Assembly: GCA_963750045.1 (NCBI GenBank)
Contig: CAVVPD010000004.1
Coordinates: forward strand, 434,001 to 498,000
Source: DASUAS01 sp963750045
GTDB lineage: Bacteria > Actinomycetota > Acidimicrobiia > IMCC26256 > DASPTH01
Length of the DNA: 64,000 nt
Direction: 5' to 3'
Every line of letters begins with the position of its first letter. Positions within the stretch are counted from its first letter, which is position 1. Below the pieces are notes generated by a model, which ran no database searches, was not told the origin of the DNA, and saw nothing but the letters and a program-made list of their open reading frames with translations. Below, piece by piece: positions 25,191 to 34,904 of the stretch. Made by a program: the position numbers and the translations under genes.

Positions 25191-26348
25191 ATGGACCCAC
25201 GGTTCGCGGCAGGGCTCTCCGAGCATCCGGTCGCTTCCCATGCCGTGGGCGAGGTGGCCGGCGCGATCATCGAGGCCTTCGAGGGCGCCGATCCCGATCT
25301 CGTCGTGTGCTTCGCGTCGCCGCACTTCGTGGGTGCGATGGACGACCTCGCGTTCGCGCTCGGCAACCTCCTCGGGCCGAAGGTGCTCCTCGGGGCGACG
25401 GCGGTGTCCGTCATCGGCGGGGCGCACGAGGTGGAAGAGGGTCCCGCGCTGTCGGTGTTCGCCGCCTCCTTCCCCGGTGTTCGCCTCACGCCGGTCGCCC
25501 TCGGCGTCGAGCGCAAGCCCGACGGCGCGACGGTCACCGGGTGGCCCGAGCTCGATCACGAGCCGTCGACGCTGCTGCTCCTCGCCGATCCCTTCAGCTT
25601 CCCGATCGACGGGTTCCTCCACCAGCTCGACCGCGCCCACCGCGCGACGGGCGACGCCCCGGCCCTCCAGGTGATCGGCGGCGCGGCGTCGGCGGCGCGC
25701 GGCCCGGGCGGGAACCGTCTGGTGCTCGACACCGCGGTCACCACGTCGGGCGCGGTCGGGGTCTTCCTCGACGGCGTCGACGTGCGCACCGTCGTCTCGC
25801 AGGGGTGCCGGCCGGTCGGCAACCCCTTCGTGATCACGCGTGGTGAGCGCAACCGGCTGGAGGAGCTGGCGGGCAAGTCGGCGCTCGACCGCCTCCAGGA
25901 GTGCGCGGCGACGGCGACCGAGGAGGACCGCGCGTTGATGCGGGCGGGACTGCACCTCGGTGTGGTGGTCGACGAGCACAACGTCGAATTCGCCCGCGGC
26001 GACTTCCTCGTGCGCAACGTGCTCGGCGGCGACCAGGCGTCGGGGGCGCTGGTGGTCGGCGACGAGATCGCGGTCGGCCAGACCGTCCAGTTCCACGTAC
26101 GCGACGCCGCCGCGGCCGACGAGGACCTCCGCGAGATGCTGAGCGGCGTCGAGGCGTCGGCCGCGCTGGTGTTCACGTGCAATGGTCGTGGCCGGCACCT
26201 CTTCGGTGTGCCCGACCACGACGCGGGTGTGGTCGAGCAGCTCCTCGGTCCGTTGCCCGTCGCGGGAGCGTTCTGCGCCGGGGAGATCGGCCCGGTCGGC
26301 GGCCGGAACTTCCTGCACGGCTTCACCGCGAGCATCGCGTTGTTCTGA
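25191..26348 (+). CDS. FIST-domain sensory protein
   Basis: A 385-residue protein with FIST_N (DPDLVVCFASPHFVGAMDDL, LLGATAVSVIGGAHEVEEG) and FIST_C domains. The C-terminal half ends in FTCNGRGRHLFG and AGAFCAGEIGPVGGRNFLHG, the most conserved FIST_C block. FIST proteins are thought to bind small ligands such as amino acids and often partner signalling domains; here the domain stands alone. The start is fixed by the TACGAT box. It does not overlap the following hydrolase remnant, which begins 45 nt later. Confidence 0.88.
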   Translation: MDPRFAAGLSEHPVASHAVGEVAGAIIEAFEGADPDLVVCFASPHFVGAMDDLAFALGNLLGPKVLLGATAVSVIGGAHEVEEGPALSVFAASFPGVRLTPVALGVERKPDGATVTGWPELDHEPSTLLLLADPFSFPIDGFLHQLDRAHRATGDAPALQVIGGAASAARGPGGNRLVLDTAVTTSGAVGVFLDGVDVRTVVSQGCRPVGNPFVITRGERNRLEELAGKSALDRLQECAATATEEDRALMRAGLHLGVVVDEHNVEFARGDFLVRNVLGGDQASGALVVGDEIAVGQTVQFHVRDAAAADEDLREMLSGVEASAALVFTCNGRGRHLFGVPDHDAGVVEQLLGPLPVAGAFCAGEIGPVGGRNFLHGFTASIALF

Positions 26349-26393
26349 GCACTCGCTCACACGCGGCTCACGAAGGTGCGCTGGAGTGGGATC

Positions 26394-26970
26394 ATGAGAA
26401 GCACTCGGTCCCCCGTCCCCGCCGGACCCGAGCGCGCGGTCGCGTACGAGTCCATCCCCGGCATCGACCCGGACCTGCTGAGTCTCGACGTGTTCCCGCC
26501 GCCGCACGGATGCCCCGCCCCCGTGGTGATCTGGGTCCACGGTGGTCGGTGGCGAATCGGCGACAAGCGCAACCAGCTCTCCGACAGGATCCGCCTGTTC
26601 AACGGCGCCGGCTACGCGCTCGTGAGCGTCAACTACCGCCTGACCGACCCGTCGAGCTCCTCGCCCGTGCGGTACCCGTCACACGACGAGGACGTGGCCG
26701 CGGCCGTCGCGTGGGTCCACGCCCACATCGGCGTCGCTCGACACCGAGGGGTACGACGTCGCGAGGATTGCGGGGACGGGGAACCCGATCTACCGCGCCG
26801 CCGAGACGTTCGCGCGGCGCCTCCGCGACGCGGGGGTCTCCGTCACCATGGTCGACGCCGCCACCCTGACCCACAGCGAGGTGAACTCCGAGATCGGCGC
26901 GGCCGGCGGCACCGTGATCACGGCGCCGTTGTCGACGTTCCTCGCGAGCTGTCTCCGCCCGAGGCCGTAG
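26394..26970 (+). pseudogene. Alpha/beta-hydrolase remnant lacking its nucleophile
   Basis: The first 112 residues are a normal alpha/beta hydrolase N-terminus with the oxyanion motif VVIWVHGGRWRIGD, then RLFNGAGYALVSVNYRLTD and AAAVAWVHAHIG. Homologues continue with a GxSxG nucleophile elbow. Here the sequence instead jumps, with a frame change, to SLDTEGYDVARIAGTG, then from GNPIYRA directly to AETFARRLRDAG, and ends TLTHSEVNSEIG. Two internal blocks (each perhaps 40-50 residues) are therefore missing, including the catalytic serine. GGAG stands 7 nt before ATG 26394. Assembly collapse cannot be excluded. Confidence 0.65.
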
Positions 26971-27043
26971 GCTTCGGGCGGTCCGATCGGGGATCGGGCG
27001 TGGGAACACGCGGACTGACCGGTACGGGGACGGAGAGGGCGCA

Positions 27044-29045
27044 ATGGCGACGACCGAGATCGACACCCGGGACATCGAGCAGCGCGGCATCAACGTGATC
27101 CGTGGCCTGTCCATGGACGCGGTGCAGGCGGCGAACTCGGGGCACCCGGGCACACCCATGGCCCTGGCGCCGCTGGCCCACGTCTTGTGGACCCGGATCA
27201 TGAAGTACGACGCTGCCGCCCCGGACTGGCCCGACCGCGACCGTTTCGTGCTGTCGAACGGGCACGCGTCGATGCTCCTCTACTCGTTCCTCTACCTCAC
27301 CGGGTTCGGGCTGACCCTCGACGACCTGAAGGACTTCCGCCAGTGGGGCGCGAAGACCGCGGGGCACCCGGAGTACCGCCACGCGGCCGGCATCGAGGTC
27401 ACCACCGGTCCGCTCGGCCAGGGGTTCGCCAACGGCGTCGGCATCGCGCTGGCCGAGGCCAACCTCCGCGCCCGCTTCGGTCAGGAGGTGATCGACCACC
27501 ACGTCTTCGCCTTCTGCGGCGACGGCGACCTGGAGGAGGGCGTGAGCCACGAGGCGGCGTCGATCGCCGGTCACCTCGGCCTCGGCCGCCTCGTCTACGT
27601 CTACGACGACAACCACATCTCGATCGACGGCCCCACCGAGCTGTCGTACAGCGACGACGTCCCCGACCGTTTCACGGGCTACGGCTGGCACGTCGTGCAG
27701 CTCGGTGAGGTCGCCAACGACCTCGACGCGCTCGAGGCCGGCCTCCGGGAGGCCATGGCCGAGACCGGGCGCCCGAGCCTGGTGATCGTGCGCAGCCACA
27801 TCGGTTACCCGTCGCCCCGGTACACCGACACCGCCAAGGCCCACGGCAGCCCGCTCGGCGCCGACGAGGTCACCGCGGTGAAGGCGATCCTGGATCTCCC
27901 CGAGGAGGAGTTCTTCGTCCCCGCCGACGTCCTCGCAGTACTACCGCGTGATGGGCGCGCGCGGCGTGCCGCGTCGCGCGAGGAGTGGGAGCAGCGCCGC
28001 GTCGCGTTCTCGGCCACCGAGACCGGCCTCGCCGCCGAGTTCGACGCCTGTCTCGAGCAGCGCGGCCTCCCCGGCTGGGAGGCGAAGCTGCCGACGTGGA
28101 ACGCGGGCGAGGACGTCGCCACCCGCAAGGCCTGCACCGCGATCGTCAACGCGATCGTCGACGTCGTGCCCGGGCTCCTCTGCGGTGGCGCCGACCTCAC
28201 CGAGAACACCGGGATGGAGCTCGAAGGACGCCACCCCGATCGCCACCCACCAGTTCGGCGGGCGCCAGATCCACTGGGGCATCCGCGAGCACGGCATGGC
28301 CTCGGTGATGAACGGGATGGCGGTGAGCGGCACGCTCCCGGCGGGCGGCACGTTCTTCGTCTTCAGCGACTACATGCGAGGCGGCGTCCGCCTCGCCGCG
28401 CTCTCGCAGTACAAGACCGCCTTCGTCTGGACCCACGACTCCGTCGGGCTCGGCGAGGACGGCCCCACCCACCAGCCCGTGGAGCACCTGGCATCGCTGC
28501 GGGCGATGCCCGGGTTGCGCCTGATCCGCCCGGCCGATGCCAACGAGGTGAGCCAGGCCTGGCGGGTGCACGTCGACGGCGAGGGCCCGACCGCGCTCGT
28601 CCTCACCCGCCAGGCGGTCCCGGTGCTGGCGGCGACGGCCGAGCGGGCGCCCGCGGGCGTCCCCCGCGGTGCGTACGCGCTGGTCGACGAGGCCGGCGAC
28701 GGTCTCGACCTCGTGCTGGTGGCGACGGGGTCCGAGGTGTCGCTCTGCGTGGAGGCGCTCGACCTGCTCGACGACCTGTCGGTCCGCGTGGTGTCGATGC
28801 CCTCCTGGGACCTGTTCGCAGCGCAGCCCGACGACTACCGCGAACGGGTGCTCCCCGCTGGTGTGCCCACCCTCGCGGTCGAGGCGGGCGCCTCCTTCGG
28901 GTGGGAGCGTTACGCCGACGACGTGGTGGGTATCGATCACTTCGGCGCGTCGGCCCCCGGCCCGCGGGTGCTGGCCGAATTCGGCTTCACGCCCGAGAAC
29001 GTCGCGGCGCGTGCACGCGCGCTCTTGTCAGAACGGAGATCGCTC
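27044..29045 (+). CDS. tkt: Transketolase (frame breaks; reads into transaldolase without a stop)
   Basis: Thiamine-diphosphate enzyme of the pentose phosphate pathway. SGHPGTPMALAPLAHVLWT opens the fold, AFCGDGDLEEGVSHEAAS is the TPP/magnesium site, and IHWGIREHGMASVMNGMAV and THDSVGLGEDGPTHQPVEHL belong to the pyrimidine domain. An excursion to another frame occurs between 27938 and 27976 and a one-base shift at 28226, each repaired by removing single bases. GGAGAGGG precedes ATG 27044. In the final frame no stop occurs before the transaldolase ATG at 29046. Confidence 0.9.
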
Positions 29046-30140
29046 ATGAGTGCCATCGCCCGGCTCAACGACTTCGGGCAGAGCCCGTGGTACGACAACC
29101 TGGCGCGCCCGCTGCTCACCGGCGGCGGTCTGGCCGCCCTCGTGCGCGACGACGGGATCCGCGGCGTCACGTCGAACCCCACCATCCTCGACAAGGCGAT
29201 CGGCGCGGGCGACGGCTACGACGAAGCGCTCGCCGACTGCGCGAAGCAGGGGCTGTCGATCGAGGACACGTACTGGTCCGTCGTGCTCGACGACATCGTG
29301 GCGGCCACCGACGTGCTGCGCCCGGTGTTCGACGCGCACGACGGGGGCGACGGCTTCGTGTCCGTCGAGGTCGCGCCCACCCTGGCCCACGACACCGACG
29401 GCACCATCGCCGCCGCCCGGTCGCTCCACGAACGGGTGGGCCGGCCCAACGTGATGATCAAGATCCCCGGGACGCTCGAAGGCATCCCCGCGATCGAGGA
29501 GACCATCGCGGCCGGCATCACCGTCAACGTCACGCTGATCTTCTCGCTCGACCGTCACGCCAAGGTGATCGAGGCGTACCTCGCCGGTCTCGAGCGACTC
29601 GCCGCCGCCGGTGGCGACCTCTCCACGGTGGCGTCGGTGGCGTCGTTCTTCGTCAGCCGGGTCGACACCGAGACCGACCGGCGCCTGCCCGACGACAGCC
29701 CGCTGCGCGGGCAGGCCGCGGTCGCCAACGCCAAGCTCGCCTACGAGCTGTTCCGTCAGCAGTTCTCGGGCCCCCGCTGGGAGGCGCTGGCCGCGCAGGG
29801 CGCCCGCCTGCAGCGCCCGCTGTGGGCGTCGACGTCCACGAAGAACCCCGCCTACCCTTCCACCCTCTACGTCGACGACCTGATCGGTCCCGATACGGTC
29901 AACACGCTCGCTCCGGCGTCGATCGAGGCGCTGCAGGCAGGTGAGGGCGACCAGCGTCCCGGCACCGTCACCGAGGGCGTGAGCGACGCCCACCGGCTCA
30001 TGGCCGACCTCGCGGCCGCCGGCATCGACTTCGACGACGTGACCGACGTGCTCGAGCGCGAGGGCGTCGACTCCTTCGCGGCGTCGTTCACCGACGCCTT
30101 CGGCACCATCGAGAAGCGCCGGGCCGAAGTCACGTCGTAG
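29046..30140 (+). CDS. tal: Transaldolase
   Basis: A 364-residue enzyme of the length seen in actinobacterial Tal. DGIRGVTSNPTILDKAIG, VSVEVAPTLAHDTDGTI, NVMIKIPGTLEGIPAIE (Schiff-base lysine in MIKIPGT) and NVTLIFSLDRHAKVIEAY are the family blocks, and LWASTSTKNPAYPSTLYVDDL completes the barrel. GGAG lies 7 nt before the ATG, so Tal can be made on its own even though the upstream transketolase frame is open into it. It links sedoheptulose-7-phosphate and glyceraldehyde-3-phosphate chemistry with transketolase and the nearby 6-phosphogluconolactonase. Confidence 0.95.
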   Translation: MSAIARLNDFGQSPWYDNLARPLLTGGGLAALVRDDGIRGVTSNPTILDKAIGAGDGYDEALADCAKQGLSIEDTYWSVVLDDIVAATDVLRPVFDAHDGGDGFVSVEVAPTLAHDTDGTIAAARSLHERVGRPNVMIKIPGTLEGIPAIEETIAAGITVNVTLIFSLDRHAKVIEAYLAGLERLAAAGGDLSTVASVASFFVSRVDTETDRRLPDDSPLRGQAAVANAKLAYELFRQQFSGPRWEALAAQGARLQRPLWASTSTKNPAYPSTLYVDDLIGPDTVNTLAPASIEALQAGEGDQRPGTVTEGVSDAHRLMADLAAAGIDFDDVTDVLEREGVDSFAASFTDAFGTIEKRRAEVTS

Positions 30141-31211
30141 CGCGATCCGCCACCGCGAGGGCGGCGCGGAGGTGCTCGGCCAGCTCGGCGGGCGGGACCC
30201 GCGCGTTGAGCCCGCTGGTGCTGGGCATCACGTAGGCCGGCCGTCCGCCAACGTCCTGGGGCTGCACGCCCGGCGCCGCTTTCCGGTCGACCGCGGCGCG
30301 CCACCCGGCCAGTCCGACGAAGCACACCGCCCCGGGCCGGAGCCACTCCGCGAGACGCTCGACCCGCGCGAGGCCCGCGCGGTACTCGTCGCGGGTCAGC
30401 GCGTCGGCGCGCGGCGTGGCCCGCTTGACGAGGTCGGTCATGCCGATCCCGTGCGCGGTGAGCGCATCGCGCGCGGTCCCGATCCCGGGACACCGACCCC
30501 GCCGCGATCGCCGCGGGCCAGAACCGGTTGCCCGGGCGGGCGAACCCCACGCCGGCGTCGGCGGCGTGCAGGCTGGGGTTGAGCCCGCACACGAGGAGGC
30601 GCATTCCCGGCCCCACCGTGTCGGGGAGCGTGCGGGCGCGTGTGATCCGGGCCTCGAGCCAGAAGCCGTCGCCCGGGTCGACCGCGCACGCGTCGACGTC
30701 GAATCCCGCGCCCACCAACACGTCGGTCAACGCGTCGACCGCCCACGCCGAGAAGTAGCGCCCGGGGAAGTCGTCGTCGGCGAGGCGACCGCTGCGCTCC
30801 CCCGCGCGGAGCACGAGGTGCGCGGGCGCGCCGACGCGCAGCGCCCGGTGGAGCTCGGCCAGGGCCCACGGCAGGCGCTCGTTCGGGACGTGCAGGTAGC
30901 TGGCCCTCGCCCAGCCGGCGGCCAGGGCGCCCCGGCGGAACGGCAGCGCCTCGAGGTCGCCCTGCACCGGCCACGCGTCGGGGGCCTCCTCACGGGCGAG
31001 ACGGACCATGGCGAGGGCGGCGTCGAGGGCGACCGCCGGGCGGGGCAGGGAGGCCAGGTGCAGCCCGGCCCCGCACCCGAGGTCGGCGGTGACGCCGTGC
31101 GCAGGGACGGCGGCGGCGAGCGGCGCGCGCCTGGTCGAGGAAGCGGGGCCGGCGGCGGTCTCGCCACTCCGAGGCTCGCTGCTCGTACACCGCGACCGTG
31201 CCCGGTTCCAT
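30130..31211 (-). CDS. Methyltransferase-Mug-type DNA glycosylase fusion (two frame breaks)
   Basis: The N-terminal half is a class I SAM methyltransferase (VTADLGCGAGLHLASLPRP as SAM loop, VQGDLEALPFRRGALAAGWA). It runs without a stop into a mismatch-specific uracil/thymine-DNA glycosylase: LLVCGLNPSLHAADAGVGFA is the Mug catalytic motif, RPGNRFWPAAIAAG follows, and PSTSGLNARV near the end is the second motif. Extra bases near 31125 and 30470 break the frame. Mug enzymes remove uracil or thymine opposite guanine. ATG 31211 lies 17 nt from the divergent 6-phosphogluconolactonase start. Confidence 0.75.
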
Positions 31212-31216
31212 GTCCG

Positions 31217-31222
31217 TATCAT
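31217..31222 (+). promoter_or_regulatory. Predicted -10 box, leaderless pgl
   Basis: TATCAT, then 6 nt, then GTG 31229. It sits in the 17-nt gap to the divergent fusion gene. Confidence 0.6.
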
Positions 31223-31228
31223 GGCCGC

Positions 31229-31867
31229 GTGCACGGGGACCTCCAGATCGTCGACGACGTACCCGCCGCGTTCGCGGCCCTGGTCGAGCGCGAGGCGCCG
31301 AGCTCGGTCGCGCTCTCCGGTGGTGGAACCGCCCGCCACGCGTACGAAGCGCTCGCCGGCGCCGACCTGGCCTGGACCGGCATCGAGGTGTACTTCGGCG
31401 ACGAGCGCTGGGTCCCCGTCGACGACCCGGAATCGAACGAGGGCATGGCCCGCGCCGCGCTCCTCGACCGGGTGCAGCCGGCCGCGGTCCACTCCCTCCG
31501 GAACGCGGGCGCCACCATCGAGGCGGCCGCGGCCGCCTACGACGAGCGGATCGCGGCCGCGCCCCCGATCGACGTCGTGCACCTCGGGCTCGGGCCCGAC
31601 GGTCACACCGCGTCGCTGTTCCCCGGAACGGCGGCCCTCGACGTCGTCGACCGGCTGGTGATCCCCAACGGCGACGACCTGCATCCGCACCCTCGCCTGA
31701 CGTTCACGTTTCCCGCGTCGGCGCGGGCGCGCCTGGTCGTGTTCACCGTGGCGGGCCAGGGGAAGCGCGACGCGCTCGCGCGGGTCCGCGCCGGTGGGGA
31801 CCTGCCCGCGGGCCGGGTCGATGGCGAACGGGTCGTCTGGCTCGTCGACGCCGCCGCGGTCGGCTGA
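31229..31867 (+). CDS. pgl: 6-phosphogluconolactonase
   Basis: A 212-residue enzyme of the oxidative pentose phosphate pathway. SSVALSGGGTARHAYEALAG opens the sugar-phosphate site, EVYFGDERWVPVDDPESNEG is the DevB signature, and LGLGPDGHTASLFPGTAALD carries the catalytic histidine. It ends LARVRAGGDLPAGRVDGERV. GTG 31229 is chosen because of the TATCAT box and because the fold begins there. Neighbouring tkt and tal complete the non-oxidative branch; zwf and opcA are not in the window. Confidence 0.93.
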   Translation: MHGDLQIVDDVPAAFAALVEREAPSSVALSGGGTARHAYEALAGADLAWTGIEVYFGDERWVPVDDPESNEGMARAALLDRVQPAAVHSLRNAGATIEAAAAAYDERIAAAPPIDVVHLGLGPDGHTASLFPGTAALDVVDRLVIPNGDDLHPHPRLTFTFPASARARLVVFTVAGQGKRDALARVRAGGDLPAGRVDGERVVWLVDAAAVG

Positions 31868-31886
31868 AGGCACAGGAGGAGCCGGA

Positions 31887-32425
31887 ATGGAAGTGTGGGA
31901 GCTGGTCGCGGCGAAGAGCATCCGCGACTGCATCGCCCGCTACAACGCCAACGGCGACAGCGGTCGCATCGACGAGATGGTGAGCGTGTTCGCGCCGGAC
32001 GGCGTCATGGAGACCGGCCACGGCCGGTACGAGGGCCGCGACGCGATCCACGCGTTCATGTCGGACGTGGCGACGCGCGGGCGCACCGAGGTGCCCGCCG
32101 ATGTCGATCCCGCGCTGTCTGCTCACCCCGACCGAGGAATGGGTGGCGCGTGGCAACGTCCCGTTCATCCGGCACTTCACCGCCACCACGCAGATCGACG
32201 TCCTCAGCGAGACCGAGGCGCGTGCGCGGTCCGTACTACCTGTTCATCACCGTGCACGGGCTCGACCACTGGGGTCGGTACCTCGACGAGTTCGCGCCGG
32301 TCGACGGTCGCTGGCTCATCACCCACCGGCGCGAGATGACCGACGCCGCGTACGCGGGCGGCTGGGGGGCCCGCGGCGCCGGTGAAGGGGGCGACGGGAT
32401 CGTGACCCGACCGCTGCCGTTCTGA
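31887..32425 (+). CDS. SnoaL/NTF2-like protein (two frame breaks)
   Basis: About 170 residues when joined. IRDCIARYNANGDSGRIDEM and VSVFAPDGVMETGHGRYEG are the first helices and strand of an NTF2-like cone. FTATTQIDVLSETEARARS and YYLFITVHGLDHWGRYLDEF, with GRWLITHRREM, complete the sheet. Such folds host hydratases, isomerases or ligand-binding proteins; the active-site residues are not clear enough to choose. AGGAGG lies 8 nt before ATG 31887. Frame shifts fall near 32110 and 32230. It ends 42 nt before fbiC. Confidence 0.65.
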
Positions 32426-32453
32426 GGCGAGTCGGCGGTTCACCGGCGGCGGG

Positions 32454-32459
32454 TAGCCT
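32454..32459 (+). promoter_or_regulatory. Predicted -10 box, leaderless fbiC
   Basis: TAGCCT, 7 nt, ATG 32467; no ribosome site. Confidence 0.65.
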
Positions 32460-32466
32460 CCCTCGC

Positions 32467-34904
32467 ATGGCCGCACCCGTCGCCACGACCGGCGATCCGC
32501 AGGCACTGCTCGACGTTCCCACCGCGGCCCTCATGGCCGAGGCCGCCGCGCTCCGCGACGCTGCGCACGGCGCGCGTGTCACCTTCTCGCCGAAGGTGTT
32601 CATCCCGCTCACCATGCTGTGCCGCGACCGGTGCGGCTACTGCACGTTCGCCAAGCCGCCCGCGGACCTCTGGCGCCGTTCCTCGAGCTCGACGACGTGC
32701 TGGCCATCGCCCGCCGGGGCGCCGCGTTCGGCTGCCACGAGGCGCTGTTCACGCTGGGCGAGGCCCCCGAGGCGCGCTACCCGGCGGCCGCCGAGTGGCT
32801 GGCCGCCCGACGGCTACGCGTCGACCGTCGACTACCTCGTGGCCGCCTGCGCCGCGGTGCTCGCCGAGACCGGCCTGCTCCCCCACGCCAACGCCGGCGC
32901 GCTCGACCGGCGCCGAGCTGGCACGGCTCCGGGCGGTGTCCCCCTCGCAGGGGATGATGATCGAGACCCTCGCCGCGCGCCTCGGCGAGCCGGGCGGCCC
33001 CCACGCCGGCGCCCCCGACAAGACACCGGCCCGGCGCCTGGCGACCCTCGAAGCGGCGGGGCAAGGCCGCGTGCCGTTCACCACCGGCATCCTCGTCGGC
33101 ATCGGCGAGACCCGGGCCGAACGGCTCGAGGCGCTGGCCGCCATCCGCGACGCGCACGCCCGCCACGGCCACGTGCAGGAGGTGATCGTCCAGAACTTCC
33201 TGCCCAAGGCGGGCACGGCGATGTGGAAGGCGCCCGACGTGCGACGCCGACGAGTTCCTCTGGACCATCGCCGCCGCCCGCGTCGTGCTCGGCGCCGACA
33301 TGCACCTCCAGGCGCCGCCGAACCTCTCCGACCCGGCCGACCTCGCCGCGCTGGTCGACGCCGGCATCGACGACTGGGGCGGGGTCTCCCCGGTGACCCC
33401 GGATCACGTGAACCCGGAGCGGCCCTGGCCCGACCTCGAGCTGCTGCGCGCCGCGACCGAGGCCGCCGGGAAGTCGCTCGCGCCGCGCCTCACCGTCTAC
33501 CCGGAGTACGTGCGCGACCGGAGACCGGTGGCTCCACGACGACGTGCGCTTCGCGGTGTCGCTGCGCGTCCGACTCTCGAAGGTCTCGCCCGCGACGACG
33601 ACTGGGCCGCCGGCGGTGCACGTCGCCACCCGCGCTGATCCCGGCGACGCCGCCTCCGGGCTGGCCGGCGCGTGCGCGTACGCCCGTCGGCGAGGTGCTC
33701 GACGGCGTGCTCGCCGGCGAGGAGGTCGGCGTCGACGAGATCGTCACGCTGCTCGGCGCGCGCGGCCCCGACTTCGCCGCGGTCGCCGCGGTCGCCGACG
33801 AGCTGCGGCTCGACGCGGTCGGCGACGCCGTCACGTTCGTCCGCAACCGCAACATCAACTACACGAACGTGTGCACGTTCAAGTGCAGGTTCTGCGCGTT
33901 CTCGAAGGGCCCGCTGTCGCTGAACCTGCGGGGTACGCCGTACCTGCTCGACTCGAGGAGATCCAGCGGCGGGTGGCTCGAGGCGGTCGACTGCGGCGCC
34001 ACCGAGGTGTGCCTGCAGGGCGGCATCCACCCGAGCTTCGACGGCGAACTACTACCTCGTCGGTCGCGCGGGCGGTGAAGGCGGTCGCGCCGCGACATCC
34101 ACGTGCACGGCTTCACCGCGCTCGAGGTCACCGAAGGGCGCGCGGCGGCTCGACATGCCCCTGCGCGACTACCTGGTCCTGGCCAAGGACGCCGGTCTCG
34201 CGACGCTCCCCGGCACCGCGGCGGAGATCCTCGACGACGAGGTCCGGGCCGTCATCTGCCCCGACAAGATCGACACCGAGGAGTGGCTCGACGCCCACCG
34301 CACCGCGCACTCGGTCGGGCCTGCGTTCCAACGTCACGATCATGTTCGGCAGCGTCGAGCGGCCCGAGCACGTCGCCCGCCACCTCGTGCGCACGCGCGC
34401 CGCTGCAGCAGGAGACCGGCGGCTTCACCGAGTTCGTGCCGCTGCCGTTCGTGCACATGGCAACGCCGATCTTCCTCCAGCGCAAGGCCCGCAAGGGCCC
34501 GACGATGCGCGAGGTGCTCCTCATGCACGCGGTGGGGCGCATCGCCTACCGCGGCTGGATCGACAACGTGCAGGTGTCGTGGGTGAAGACCGGCGTCCGC
34601 GGCGCGCAGCAGGCGCTCGCAGGCCGGCTGCAACGACCTCGGCGGCACGCTCATGGACGAGAACATCTCGCGGGCTGCGGGGGCGAGCCACGGCCAGGAG
34701 CTCGACGAGTCGGAGCTGCAGGCCATCGTGGAACCGCTCGGTCGCCCCCTCGAGCAGCGCACCACGCTCTACGGGCGCACCCGGACCGAAGGACGACGCC
34801 TCCGCCCGCCGCCCGAAGCGGTGGAGGCCGACCGCATCGCCGCGGCGGTGACGTCGGTGCCGGTCACCCTCGGTGGCGTGCGCAGCTCGGCGCCGGCATC
34901 GTGA
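32467..34904 (+). CDS. fbiC: FO synthase FbiC, fused CofG-CofH (at least fourteen frame breaks)
   Basis: Two radical-SAM halves that build the deazaflavin FO of coenzyme F420 from tyrosine and a riboflavin precursor. CofG-like half: CRDRCGYCTFAKPP (CX3CX2C), LLPHANAGAL, PFTTGILVGIGETRAERLEA, GAGIDDWGGVSPVTPDHVNPE. CofH-like half: FKCRFCAFSKGPLSLNLRG, ATEVCLQGGIHPSFDG, VSWVKTGVRGAQQALA, GRPLEQRTTLYGR. Single-base shifts, nearly all one extra base, occur near 32668, 32806, 32911, 33240, 33521, 33620-33690, 33955-33990, 34048, 34063, 34091, 34138, 34321, 34397 and 34629. All conserved blocks are present, so sequence error is likelier than gene death. The stop overlaps the kinase start (GTGA). 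Confidence 0.88.
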
